Assembly (NCBI GenBank): GCA_026874595.1
Contig: CM049313.1
Coordinates: forward strand, 30,564,008 to 30,628,007
DNA from: Sipunculus nudus
Taxonomy: Eukaryota; Annelida; Sipuncula; Golfingiida; Sipunculidae
Direction of reading: 5' to 3'
Length of the DNA: 64,000 nucleotides
In this document: positions 46,857 through 58,839 of the stretch, in pieces
How positions within the stretch are numbered: position 1 is the stretch's first letter
Layout of the letters: the number at the start of each line of letters is the position of its first letter
Position numbers and translations under genes: made by a program
The notes under the pieces: model-generated
Databases searched by the model: none
Seen by the model: only the letters and a program-made list of their open reading frames with translations
Told to the model about the DNA's origin: nothing

Positions 46857-49800
46857 GCCTGTCCGTCCGTCCGTCCGTCCGTCCGTAGATGTGGCACGTT
46901 TTGAAACTGTAAGACCTAGGAATCCAAAATTTGGCATAATGTTAGATGTCCCCAAGATCTCCTACCAAGCCAAAATCCGGGTCTTTGCGACTTCATTCCT
47001 TTTAGAAATTAAGGAAAAACCTCAATTTTTTAGTAAAAACCTATTTTTACACTTCAGGACTGCCTAATATCAAAACCACTCATCTGTTTTTCCTCATATT
47101 TACCATAATTATTCCTCTATATAGTTCCTATGTACATGCCAGAAATTATGTCTGTATTATGTAAATTTAAAAAGTTATGGGCCCAAACATGATGCATTGT
47201 GTAAAAAATCAGGAAAGATATTTGATCACTTAACACAAAATATGTTAAAGCTATAAACTTTTTTTCCAGTAATATAACTTTAATTAATCAAAATTAAATT
47301 GTATACCCAAAATTAGATCAAAATCTTTTAAATTTTTAGCTCAGCTGACTTTCAGTCATGCTGGGCTATAGCGATGGGTCTTTGTCCGGCGTCCTTCCAT
47401 CTGTCCGTCCGGCCGGCCAGCCGGCCGTTAGCAGGGCACAAATCGTAACCATAGGGGCTAGGGCCATGAACCCTATGCAGTCTTAGAGGTTCTAAAAAGA
47501 TCTCCTGAAATTAGGTCACTGCGACCTATATTCTTGAAGTTATGGGGTGTGTTTGCACCCCCCAGAAATAATTCTTTTGGCCAAAATTTTCATCCCAAAC
47601 CTTCCATCTTTCACCAACAGGGGAAGAACCATAATTATTTGAGGTCACAAGGTCAAAGGTCAAGGTCACAAAACCAACTTCTTTGAAAAGCCTGTAGATG
47701 CATTTTAAGCCAAACCTTTCATCCCAATTCTTTGATCTTTCACATATAGCTCACCTACTAAGTGGGAGAAGAATCCTATAGATGTTGAGGTCACAAGGTC
47801 AAAGGTCAGGGTCACAGGATCCACTTCTTTGAAAAGGTTGTGGACACATTTCAAGCTAGACCTTTCATTCCAAACCTTTCAGCACTGATATCGCTTCTCT
47901 GCCAACAGGGGAAAAGACCTGTTGATTTTGAGGTCAAAGGTCAAGTTCACAGCACCCTCTTCTTGTGTGGAGTCATTTTCAGCAAACTTTTCAATCTATA
48001 CTTTCCATCTGTCATATATGGCTTACCTACCAATAGGAGAAGAAGCCTATTGATGTTGAGTTCAAAAGGTCAAAGGTCAAGGTCACAATATTGTTCTAAA
48101 TGCTTGTGAACATATTTCAAGTGAAACTGTTCAACCCAAACCTTCAGTCTTTCACATATGCCACATCTATGCATCACTGAATTTGATTCAAACTTCATAT
48201 TTATGGGTCTTTTTGCATGAAGAAATAACTAATTGATTTTGAGGTCAGCTGGTCAGGAGGTTAAAGGTTGCAGGTCTAAGTTATTCACTCATTGGTTGCC
48301 AAGTAATTACACCCAGCCAGATGTAAGTGGTTAGTAGTTACCCATCATTTAGAAAGAATCCAGTTGATAGGTTGGCAAAAGGCCAAGGTCATAGGTCAGG
48401 GATGTTCACAATAACTTATTTTGTTGACCATCTCTATTTTTCTTGTTTTCTTGTATATATAACCATATGGCACTCACAACTGGTACATCTCACTATGTGC
48501 CCATAATTGTCAGTGACACTTGTGATATATGACTCCCTTTTGTATCAGCTCATGGAGTGATAAGGATATATCATTAGTGCATAACAAAAACACTGTTGCC
48601 GGAATGCTTTGGCCAGGCATTAAGACTATGAGAGTTAAGTGTTAAGTTTAGCTACTGATTTATAAAATGATGGGAACATTTTGCAGTTAATATCATGGAA
48701 TCATAGCAATAAACTTAGTTTTCTAGATATCTGAATATTATTATACAAATCATCAGATATACCAGCAAGTGTTTGTTCTGATAATATGTGGGTCTGTACC
48801 TGGATTTAGGATGGCTTTATTTGATTACAAGACTCTTAGTGATGCTTTCTGCATTTCTTTTCTTTTAGGTTTTGCAGTTTTCCTACCCTGCTGACCCCAT
48901 TGAATAGCAAGCTGATAATTAAAACAAATTGGACTTGCACTTTTTACATTTGCATGTTCATAAATCTGATATGAGAGCTCTCCAACCTGATCATGCCTTT
49001 TGAATTGTTTTGGACATTCATAACTGTTACATTCTTTGAAGCAACTGCTTCAAGTTTAGTGTCTTATTGGAGGATGTGTGACTTGTCAGAAAACCATTAT
49101 GTCTGCCAGGTAGCCATTTTAGAAATCCTTTTGCCAGGACAGTTTCTGTGATTTTTTTATGATGTTTCGTCCCTTTTAGAGGATGTTTGTTGTTCAATTT
49201 CCGACCTGTCAGAAATTCAATATGGCCACCAGGACGCCATCTTTAAATTCCTTTAGAACATATTATCTCAAGAACTATTAAAGTGAATGCAGTGGGATGT
49301 ATATTAATGTAATCTTGCATTGGGTCAAAGATTTCTTAATAAATATGACCATCATTTATGAAAGCTCAGTACAGTTGGCTTGTATTGAATAAAAATTAAT
49401 ATGGAACCACCCGTTTCACAATAATTCTTGCATGGATTTCCTTGATCTTTTGCTATATTTTGATCTTATATGTGGCCTGTGTGGTATTCCTTTTGAGACT
49501 GACAGGTATCGAGCAAGCTGTGGGATTAGTTCCTGATAGCTCAACAACCATACATTTTGCCTCAGACCATCATTCACTATGTTTTAACCAGACATATATG
49601 ATAAGAATTTATGGCAATGTAGAAAGTTTAAACAAAATTGGCATATAGGTTCTGCAACAATTTTACTAGAAGTTGTGAATTGCAGCCCATGATGTCGCAG
49701 GTCATGCTTGGCAGCTGAGCGTCATGACCCATGGGTCACTTGTTTAAAATATTAACAAAAATAAAAATTTGGTACCTTAAATTTTGCCCAACTTTGACCA

Positions 49801-51449
49801 TGGCACGTTATTTTCCTGTAAGTACTGTGGATTTAATTTTCACAGCATGTTTTTTTTAGCATTTTGTCTGTGAACACCAATAATTTGAAACCAGTTGATC
49901 AAAAACTGTAGATTTTATTCAGGTTTTCAAGCACCATGGAACATATTGTTTACATCAAGCTAGTGTCATGCAGTTTGCAAGTGCTCAGCTCCCCAGCTTC
50001 AGCTCTCAGTTCCTAAAATTTGGCATGCAATTAGATGTCTCAAAAATCCCCTACCATGCCAAGAATTTGGTCAGTAGGACTTAATACCTTCGAGATATTA
50101 ATTAAAAACTTCATTTTTCCATTAAAAACCCATTGTTACACTTCAAGACTGCCTAATATCAAAACCACTGATCTGACTTTAATCATGTATAATATACATA
50201 TTTTTCTATACATTCTCTATGCACATGCCAGAAATGATGTCAGTATTGCGTAATTGTTTTAAGTTATGGGCCCAAACATAATGCACTTTGTAAAAAATCA
50301 AGAAATATATTTACTCCCTTAACAAGAGGATTGCTGAAGCTAGAGATTTTTTGTCAGGGATGTAACATTATTTAATCAAGATTCAATTGAATACCCAAAA
50401 TTAGTTCTGAATTTTTCAAATTTTATAAGTTATTAGTATAAATATAAAATTAGTACCTTAAAAATTTGCCCAACTTTGACCATGGCATGTTTGTTTCCTG
50501 TGAGCACTGTTGATATAATTTTCATATTATGCACACATAAAGATTTCAGCTTTTTAGTTTAAAAAGCTGAAAGAAATTGGCCAAAAATTGTAGCTTTTAT
50601 TAATGTTTTTATGAGACCATGTCAGACCTTGGCTCTCTGTAGCACCTCTTGAGTCACCTGTATGTTGACCTTAATGAACTTTCAGCAAATTATGCATGCT
50701 TGAGGCCAGGCATAAACTGGGGCTTCAGGCAGCTTATTATATAATGGCCAGCCACAGTTGATCCAGGTGTCCAATCCAACTCATCTAGTAGTTTTAACCA
50801 ACAACATAACAATAAACAATAGATTAATCATTTTTATTTGTTTTTTAATAACAAATTCAAGAAAAATAGAAAAGGAATTTGTTAGTTGATAATAACAGGA
50901 AATTAACTTGCAGTTACCGATGATATAAGAATCTTGTATCGATGGATAGAATGTCACATATTCCAAATAACACCATGCAGTCACCTATGGTATTTTTCAG
51001 TTCAATTTTAATGATAAAAAAGTAAATCATATTATTCATTACTAATCATTAGGGATCATATGAAGGAAATTAATGATAGACAAAGATGCAGTTGATAATA
51101 TTATTATCTAGATTCCTGCTGTGTCTATAGTTAGTACATTGATGTGAAATTAGTCCAAAATGAATATATTACATTTTTTTAATATAAATAAAAGCCATAA
51201 AACCAGGTACTTATGATCATTATTTAAATGTGTGAATTTTGTATATTCTGGATTCTCAACATCATTGTTTGGTGAAAACTGAATAAATACCAGACATGGT
51301 GCGAATACTTTGCAATTGTATTTTAACATGAATATGAATATGTACTCCATTATAAAATTTCTTTCATAAGAATGGGAATTTAGGTAAAAATGAAAGTATA
51401 TGAATACCAGTGCAAATACTTTCAAAATGTATTAATGAATGCATTCATG
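46857..51449 (+). repeat. second copy of the 2.2-kb duplicated segment, split by a family A element
   Basis: 46857-47335 and 49743-51449 match 22940-25099 in order with few indels. The right edge of homology falls at GAATGCATTCATG in both copies. The left edge begins at a (GTCC)n tract. No gene is seen. Confidence 0.85.
47336..49742 (+). mobile_element. complete family A Helentron-like element with empty-site proof (2.4 kb)
   Basis: The head AGCTCAGCTGAC is at 47338. The 3' end is GCAGCTGAGCG, TGACCCATGGGTCA (49725-49738) and CTTG (49739-49742). The flanks TTTTAAATTTTT and TTTAAAATATTAAC together equal the uninterrupted sequence at 23401-23420 apart from a few T's, so the whole 2.4 kb is an insertion. 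The body has AGGTCA-rich units (47641-48080) rather than the 337-bp array. No ORF is convincing; the 68-residue ORF at 49442 has no recognisable domain. Confidence 0.78.
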
Positions 51450-51849
51450 AATATTTTCTTTAATATTTTTTTTATAATCATATAGTTATATTTTATTTGA
51501 AAAAATCATACTATTCTGTTATTATTTTTAATAAAAATTATATTTGGGACAATATTTGTAATTTTTTTAATAAATAGTTAAACTCTTATATTATATGTTC
51601 TGCTTTTTATAAGTTATATGGCCAAGTCAAAATCTGTGTGACAATCGCACTCCTTTTGTTAATAAAATAAATGAAATTAATCCTCTATCCTGTTTCCAAA
51701 GGTACTATCAAAATCATACATAAGCTAATCAACAACAACTCATAATACAGCTTATTTTTATTACCACATAAAACCAGCATGTGCCTCATTTCTAAATCAT
51801 ATTTTTTTATCATATATAACAGCTGAGCACCGTGAAACAAGGTCCCTTG
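51450..51849. other. AT-rich non-coding stretch with a diverged element end
   Basis: It ends CAGCTGAGCACCG, AAACAAGG-TC-CCTTGTTT (palindromic) at about 51821-51852, a possible variant 3' end of a Helentron-like element. No gene is seen. Confidence 0.4.
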
Positions 51850-52754
51850 TTTCAGACCTGCAATGAAACTGTCATCTGTTAACAGGGCACAAATCATAAC
51901 CACTGAACCTGGAATCTTCAAACTTAATATCCAGGGAGGTCCATGAAAAATCTTCTTTGAAACCAGAAATTAAATCTCTGTTACCCATATTCTCCCCACT
52001 ATGGGGCTCAGAAGTACCCCCCAGAATAATCAAAATTTTAATACAAAAGCTCAAGTATCTGAATAACTACTGCATTGATCACCATGATTATTTGCATAAA
52101 TATTGATCATGGGATGTTCCATCATTTCCTGCAGACTGGTGGCACCACCTGTATTTTTTCCAATTTTCACGATTTTTTTTCTCTTTTTTGAGACCTGCAA
52201 TGAAACTGTCATCTGTTAACAGGGCACAAATCATAACCACTAGACCTGGAATCTTCTCACTTCAAATCTAGGAAGGTCCATGAATTATAATCATCTTGGA
52301 AACCTGAAATTAGGTCTCTTTTACCAATATTCTTTGAGCTATGGGGCTGTGAAGTCCCCCCCCCCCCAGAATAATCAAAAGTTTGATACAAAGCTCAGGT
52401 ATATGAATAACTATTGCATTGATCACCATAATTATGTGCATGAACATTGATCATAGGGTGTTCCATCACCTCCTGCAGACTGGTGGTGCCACCTGTATTT
52501 TTTCCAATTTTTATGATTTTTTTGTCTTTTTTTAGACCTGCAATGAAACTGTCAACTGTTAACATGGCACAATCCTTAACCGCTGGACCTGGAATCTTTA
52601 ACTTGACATCAAAGGAGGTTCATGAATATATCTCTGTGGTAACCTGAAATTAGGTCTCTGTTACCCATATTCTCCAAGCTATGGGGCTCAGAAGTACCCA
52701 TCAGAATAATTAAAAATTTGATACAAAAGTTCCAGTAGGTGAATAACTAATGCA

Positions 52755-52762
52755 TTGATCAG
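52755..52762 (+). repeat. 8-bp target site duplication of the hAT-like element, left
   Basis: TTGATCAG, repeated exactly at 54203-54210. Other units of the host repeat read GCATTGATCACCATGATT at this place, consistent with a single original copy. Confidence 0.88.
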
Positions 52763-53397
52763 TAGGGCTGTATCAATATATCGATATATCGATACAAGAC
52801 GTCGATAGGATAATCGAAATGCGTTGCATGCTCTATTGGTCGTATCGATTGATTGGTAATGCATAGGGATATAACTCTAACTTTAAATATAACCATGACG
52901 ATTTATAAATTTAAATGCACTGTATATTTGTTGCTTTGGCTTATAAGACTTGTCAATAAATGTATAACTCATACACATCAGTACTTTCATGACAAGCAGG
53001 CACATGTGAGCGATAATAGGAGAATGATACTGACAATTCGATATAACACAAATATTTTATTTTATGTCGGTTTTTACAAACAAAGACAACATTAACCATA
53101 GGCTATTATGAATGACCACACTCTTATCATACATTAATTAAAATTAAATAATTAAAAATATTATTAATAATAAAAAAAACATTAAATTACATAAAAATAA
53201 GTATCACAAGTCTGATCAATGTTAAGGATCAAAGTTAAGCATGAAGTTGTATAATGCAAATAACATTTGATTAATAGTCCTTTTAAATTACAGTGACCAA
53301 TTCATATTGAAAAAAATCACAATAAGGCACGAAGTGACAAAACAAATTGGAAATGGCATACGGCCCAAAGAAGGATGTCAATTTTTACAAAGCGATA

Positions 53398-53691
53398 TTA
53401 AGTATTACACAGATAACAACCGCAGGATGCCCCTTTACAGTACGATAACATTATGTTGAATGCTCTAAGGGACTCTGCATTTTTATAGTCTATCAGAAGA
53501 GAATTCCATAGCATAGTACCAAAATGTTTTAGCGAGTGGGTTCCATACTTAACACTATTTGTTACCAGCACTGCCAGTCCATAGCTAGCTAGTCTGGTGA
53601 CATGGCCAGAAATAGGTGTAGTTAAGTACTGTTTAAGATAAACTGGACTTAGATTATGAATTACTTTGAAAATCTTTACGCAGCAAGTCAT
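53398..53691 (-). pseudogene. non-LTR retrotransposon ORF2 C-terminal fragment
   Basis: A 97-codon minus-strand frame contains KIFKVIHNLSPVYL, a run of polar residues, and GTMLWNSLLIDYKNAESLRAF. This matches the pattern just after the polymerase domain of LINE-type ORF2 proteins (IxxxLxPxYL ... LWNSLPxxIKxxxSxxxFK). There is no upstream RT core (YADD-type motif) in the window, so it is a fragment carried within the hAT-like element. The clade is not assignable. Confidence 0.6.
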
Positions 53692-53881
53692 AGGTTACTC
53701 GGAACTCCGGCGTTGGACATCAGATGTCAAATAAATGGTTAAAGCCTGGGGACAAATCCTGTACAAACAGGAGAGTGACTAATGGGATTCATATTCACAG
53801 AAATATATAAAACTGTAATTACATGACATAAAAACACAGCCTATGATCTTCCCCACCAAACGCAATAAAAAAGTGTTTGTG

Positions 53882-53900
53882 CGGGGGGGGGGGGGGGGGG
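53882..53900. repeat. poly-G run
   Basis: A homopolymer of about 19 G's within the hAT-like element. Confidence 0.9.
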
Positions 53901-54202
53901 CGCTAAAGGCACAAAAAACTTGAAAGAAGATCCAGATTTTGGTAGTCTTGATTATATAGATTTTGATAATTAAAATCAACTGGTCTGATTATCTATTTAA
54001 TATCAAGCTGAAGCTGCTTAAGTGCATAGCATAGTATATATGTTGTATGTTAAAATACAAAAATATATATATAAAACAAGAAACAGAGCTTTTATTTAGA
54101 AATGGAAAGAAAAATGAACGTATCGTCAATACGTATCGGTATTGAATTAACTGTATCGCAATATGTATTGTATCGGAAGAGGCGGACCGATACCCAGCCC
54201 TA

Positions 54203-54210
54203 TTGATCAG
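54203..54210 (+). repeat. 8-bp target site duplication of the hAT-like element, right
   Basis: TTGATCAG, identical to 52755-52762. The host repeat continues with CATGATTCTTTGCATG. Confidence 0.88.
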
Positions 54211-55021
54211 CATGATTCTTTGCATGCATATTGATCAAGGACTCTTTCTTCAGTTTCCACAGAAAATTTGGTGGCACTACCTGTATTTTTTTTCCAATTT
54301 TTCAAATTTTCATCTCTATTTTGAGACCTTCAAAGATGTGGTCGTCTGTTAACCAGACAAATCATAACGGTTGGACCGAGAAATTTTTGAGACTGACAAA
54401 ATTAGTTTCTTAATTAGCTGTGGTGTCATCTAGTTTTGTATTTTTACATGTATTTATGAGTGTGACATATTACACCTCTGCAAAAGCTGGTATTTCCAAA
54501 GTCTTGCTACACTTTGCCATCCGCGATGCCAGCAGATTTGAGGGCCGACAGATCAGGAGACATTCCATGCCTCAGCCCATGCTCCTGTGATTTGATGGAC
54601 TGCCTGTATTTCTAGTTTTTATGCAATTTTTTTCTCTATTTTTCAGACCGACAAAAATAGTTTCTTAGCTATGGTGTCATCTAGTTAAACAATCAGTGGG
54701 TCAGATGGGGCACAAATTGTATCCACTTGGCCTTGAATCCTCATATATGACTTTCAGGGAGGTCCATTCAAAATCTCCTTGGAAACCTTAAATAATTTCA
54801 CTTTGACCAATATTCTGCAATCCGTGTGAAAGAACATGATTTTAACACTCTATTTGTCAGTTTGGCACAAATGGTAGCAGTTTGATGTAGAATAAGGTCA
54901 CTGTAACCTATACCTAAGGTCTATTGGTAAACTGCATGATTTTAAGCTTTCTGGGAGTCATTTCACCCATTGTTCAAGGCTCCTTGAATTCAGCTGAGCG
55001 TCATGGCCTATGGGCCACTTG

Positions 55022-55837
55022 TTGCAGTAGATTGCGCTTATACAGCAGGTATTTCGAAAATATACATGAACATCAAGAAATCTATTTTGTTGGTCGTAAA
55101 TTAATTTTTATCCTATCGCTCTCGCATTTCAGAACATGTTTTGTCCACATGTTACGGTCTGCCCAATGTTAACGATGTCAGTGTCATCCAACTGCATTTT
55201 TCCAAACGTATCCCCGTGAATTTTTGAATGTCCAAGCTCGCTTGCTCTATTTACAAATGCCTCACTCTGGCGGGCACCTGCGATTTTGCAGTAGATCGGG
55301 CTAATACAGCAGGATATCCAAGGGTTTCAAAGTGGAAACTGGTCACTCTCACGGCATGGAACATCACGGTAGTGGGTCAGCGAATATGTCATATCAAATT
55401 GACCGCTGAAGATGCTAAGGGAAAATTGGGGCCTGGTGATCGTTAGGCTGTAGCAGTCAAAGTTACAACATTACCGTTCTAGGGCTAAACGCTGATTATA
55501 GATATGGTAAATTTAATGGACAGATTTATGGATAAAATGATGCATGCTTTGCCATGTATAAAATACAGGAATGAAGTCCGATCGTAACGACATATCTGTA
55601 TGAGTATACGGCAACAGCTGGCAAAAGAGTAGCGAATATACGGGCATGTAAATGAAGGGCTGTTTATTTAATCATGTGTCGTTTGTTATTTGGATGAGTA
55701 TAAAAACGAATATAATTAAAAACTATATATATAGGCTTTCTAATAACCATGAAAAATGGTCTTATTTTTCACGTAAAATAGTCTTACAAAGTCTTGAAAA
55801 GGTCTTACTTTTTGAAATTGAAAAGGCACAAGAACCC
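55022..55837. other. non-coding stretch, no gene recognised
   Basis: It contains two related segments, GCAGTAGATTGCGCTTATACAG (55024) and GCAGTAGATCGGGCTAATACAG (55289). The 72-residue ORF at 55228 shows no recognisable family. Confidence 0.5.
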
Positions 55838-56606
55838 TGTATCTGCATTTACTTAGATTTTATAGGGAAAAAGCTGAAAAACCTTTAAAAGTCTTCTTGT
55901 AAACGGTCCAGCCAAGTTGTTCAATATTTTACAGAAATGATCCCAGAGGCAAGCCCTCTCAAGTTTGTTCAAATGGTTTCCATTTGATGAATTTTAGTGG
56001 GGTTACAAGAATTTGAACAGTCATTTGGCCAAGTAACCATACTGACATAGTAATCTAAGAAATGACAGAAGCTAGGATTACCAAGTATTGTGCAAATGTT
56101 GGTCACATGACTCATATTTGAAGTTGCAGATTTTGTGGTGCCACCTACACTGACCGGTTTTGTATGGGCAAAAACCATCTGCCTTGGGATAAAATCACTC
56201 ATATCTCAGCAGTGGTTTGACTTATCCACCTGAAATTTTGCAGGTTTATACATCCTGCACATTTTCTCGATTTTATGACAGGTGGCACCACCTACATTCA
56301 CTTTTATGCTGTAGGCCTAATATGCAACACACCTCACTCTATTCCCCTTGCCACTTAATCCATGCCTCACTTCACCCCTCCCACTCTGATTTCTGCGGAT
56401 ACGCATAGTCGCTTGTGGACTACCCATATTTTAGTTTTAAAATGTTCTAGTCTGAAACTTGCAGGTCCGAAATGTCCATTTTGCTAAAATCATAATGACT
56501 AAGGTAGATATGCTTGACTTAAAAGGATCAATATTAAATTTTAAAAATAAACCTCCATTCATACTCCCAAACTTTGCACTGGTTCGCATTAGGCCTGTAG
56601 GCCTTG
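55838..56606 (+). mobile_element. family B element, 3' part with nested family C remnant
   Basis: The body is homologous to 19600-19930 and 20700-21000. About 56165-56432 is a family C 3' remnant (TGCGGATACGCATAGTCGC, then TTTAG instead of CTAG). The family B 3' end GGTTCGC, AGGCCTGTAGGCCT hairpin and CTTG close it at 56606. The next head begins at 56607. Confidence 0.6.
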
Positions 56607-57400
56607 TTAGCGAAACTGTGAGCTTATGCGACAGTGTGGCGTTGTCCGGCGTCCGATGTTAACCCATACTATCTTGAAAACGGCAAAGAGTTAGCATCAC
56701 TCATATTTGAAGTTGCAGATTTTGTGGTGCCACCTACATTGACCTGTTTTGTATGGGCAAAAACCTCATAATTTTAGCCTCTTTCAGCTTAAAATGTTTA
56801 TGATGAAACTGTCAAGTTGAATCGTTCAATTTTTTCAAAAGAATTATCCTAGGACATGGTTCTTTCAGTCATATTAGAAAAGCTTAAGTTGGTGTTATGG
56901 CCATTATTATGTCTATTTCAAACTGAGGACTGCAAAACTGTTCTTCTACAAAATTATTGTTTCAAGTATAACTTCTGTAACATTGCACAAAAAATTATTC
57001 GTAGTTGGCCTTTGTTCAAGTTTACTTGAATGATTTTTGGCAGAATTATTGGACCTGTAACAATGAAAGGACTGCATCTTTTATTATTCTAGATATTTTG
57101 ATAAAGAGTTTATGAATATGTCAGCTTGAAAAAAAAAAACATTTTAGTCTTTCAGTATGTGTTAACAGATTTACCAACAGACCAAGATTGTGTCCGTATC
57201 TTTAAATAGGTTGAGAAACTCCCAACTGTTTCAGATTTAACAACAGATAAAGGGTTCATTCAGTGCAGCCAGATATAGGTCAAGAGTTCAATCAGTGCAG
57301 CCAAGCACAAGGCGTGATCACCTCGTGGGTGACATGTGAACACCTCATGGGCACCATGTGATCACCTCATGGGTGTCATGCCTCTCAGGGCTGTATGTGG
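56607..57400 (+). mobile_element. family B element, head and part of body
   Basis: TTAGCGAAACTGTGAGC follows directly on the preceding CTTG. The body includes AGGTCAAGAGTTCA (57276) and three GTGATCACCTC-type repeats (about 57315-57380). A diverged head, AGCCAATCTGTGAGC, starts at 57401. Confidence 0.55.
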
Positions 57401-57477
57401 AGCCAATCTGTGAGCTTATGCAATGGTGTGGCTACTAATTCAGATTTGGCAACAGGGCAAAGGTCAGTCTGGATTTA

Positions 57478-57680
57478 TTGCTTGCCGGAAATCTTCGATT
57501 TCTGCAAGCAGGTTGGTCAGTCGCGGATGTCTGTTTGTCTGTTTGTTGCTTGCCGGAAATCTTCGATTTCGGCAAGTTGGTTGGTCAGTCGCGTATGTCT
57601 GTCTGTCTGTTTGTTGCTTGCCGGAATCAAAGATTTCGGCAAGCATATTGCTCAGTTGCGTATGTCTGTTTGTCTGTTTG
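57478..57680 (+). repeat. three tandem family D heads
   Basis: TTGCTTGCCGG recurs at 57478, 57546 and 57614 (spacing 68 bp). Each is followed by a hairpin such as CTTGCCGGAAATC-TTC-GATTTCGGCAAG (57549-57576) and a GTCTGTTT tract. Overlapping ORFs here in several frames are repeat translations. Confidence 0.85.
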
Positions 57681-58083
57681 TCTGTTTGTTTGTCTGCACT
57701 CTCCTGGCCACAATTTTGCCACAATCACCTTGAAACTTACAGGGATGATAAAAAACATAATTTCTAGGTGCCCTATTGTTTTTGGTTAAAATAGGTCAAA
57801 GGTCAAGGTCAAGGTCACGACAGGTATGGTTAACGGTTTTTGCACTATAACTTCGCAATAAATAGGCTTATCCACTTCTGCAAAAGCTCATTTTTTTCGT
57901 CATCACCTGCCCTTTCTTTTGACATGTAGCTTACTTAAATTTGCTGTTACCATGGTTACGCAATTTTGGGGAGAAATCATGGAATTTCCTGATATTTTTC
58001 AAATTTGCAGCAATCGTACTGATTCTGAGATATTTTATGTAACACAAGAATATCTCGAAATTGTTTTTTCAGATTTTGGAAAT

Positions 58084-58098
58084 GGCCGCCAGGGGGTG
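58084..58098 (+). promoter_or_regulatory. CTCF-like motif (diverged)
   Basis: CCGCCAGGGGGTGTT: one change from the family consensus at the usually invariant C. Confidence 0.3.
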
Positions 58099-58541
58099 TT
58101 GCAGATGAAAAAACATGAAAATTTGTTTTGGTGCTATACCTCCAGAACTATTAAACATTGGGCCATTTCCATCACAGCACCTTCAACTGGGGTCCATGGG
58201 CTTATTTTTGCGCATAGGTGCCAAAGTGCGCTATTGCCAGATTTCTCTATTTTTGGGGTCAAACTTTTGAATTTTGAAAATATGCAGTTTTCAGCTTCTA
58301 ACTCTGTCAGTTTTTATGCTGGAGAGGTCAATTTTTTTGCATCTTGTAGCCCTTGGTGAGCTCTCGGTGATCCAATCAAAAATCTTGCAAAATCTCGCAC
58401 CGTTTCTCGTCAAACGAGAGTCTTCGAGATTTCATTAAATATGACCTACAGGTTGCATTTTTTTAACAATGGCTTTGAAATTGATATATTTTGTGTTATT
58501 AATAAATATCTCGAAATCAGTTTTTCATTTTTTGGGATTAG

Positions 58542-58556
58542 CCACCAGGGGGCGTG
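58542..58556 (+). promoter_or_regulatory. CTCF-like motif
   Basis: CCACCAGGGGGCGTG fits the core CCASYAGRKGGCR, with T next. Confidence 0.45.
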
Positions 58557-58839
58557 GTACCTGAAACACTGTAACATATCATTTTTCTGCAATATCTAAA
58601 ATAATTTTAAACATGGCACAATTTTTATCGTTGTATCTTAAACTAGGAACATTGGCTTATTCCTCCGCACATGTAGCTTTGTGCTGCCGTTACCATGGTT
58701 ACCAAATTTGTGGGTTAAACTTGACGATCTGAAAATATGCAGTTTTTGGCTTCTATCTCGGTTAATATTTATGTTTCAAGGGTCTAGTTTTTTGCATAAG
58801 GCTGCTTCCCCTTGGTTCTAAGTCATTCAATTGCAAGTC

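Larger units (their letters stand above)
52763..54202. mobile_element. hAT-like non-autonomous DNA transposon (1,440 bp)
   Basis: The ends are TAGGGCTGTATCAATA at the left and TACCCAGCCCTA at the right, giving a short inverted TAGGGCTG. An 8-bp duplication flanks it, and subterminal regions are rich in GTATCG/CGATAC. These are typical hAT features. No transposase frame is seen. The interior contains a LINE reverse transcriptase C-terminal fragment on the minus strand. Confidence 0.82.
51850..55021 (+). mobile_element. family A element 3' portion, interrupted by a hAT-like element
   Basis: 337-bp-type units run from 51864 to 52754 and continue at 54211. The 3' end is CAGCTGAGCG, ATGGCC-TAT-GGGCCA and CTTG (ending 55021). 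No AGCTCAGCTGACT head is seen, so the 5' part is missing or replaced. The hAT-like insertion at 52763-54202 is younger than this element. Confidence 0.6.

Noticed and set aside
57395-57789. Four overlapping ORFs of 86-114 residues with Cys/Leu/Val runs
   Set aside because: They are translations of the triplicated family D head and GTCTGTTT tracts in several frames and both strands.
57919-58359. 146-residue ORF as a gene
   Set aside because: It is the longest frame in the window, but it lies in a family D body across motifs that recur as non-coding repeats, and it has no recognisable domain.
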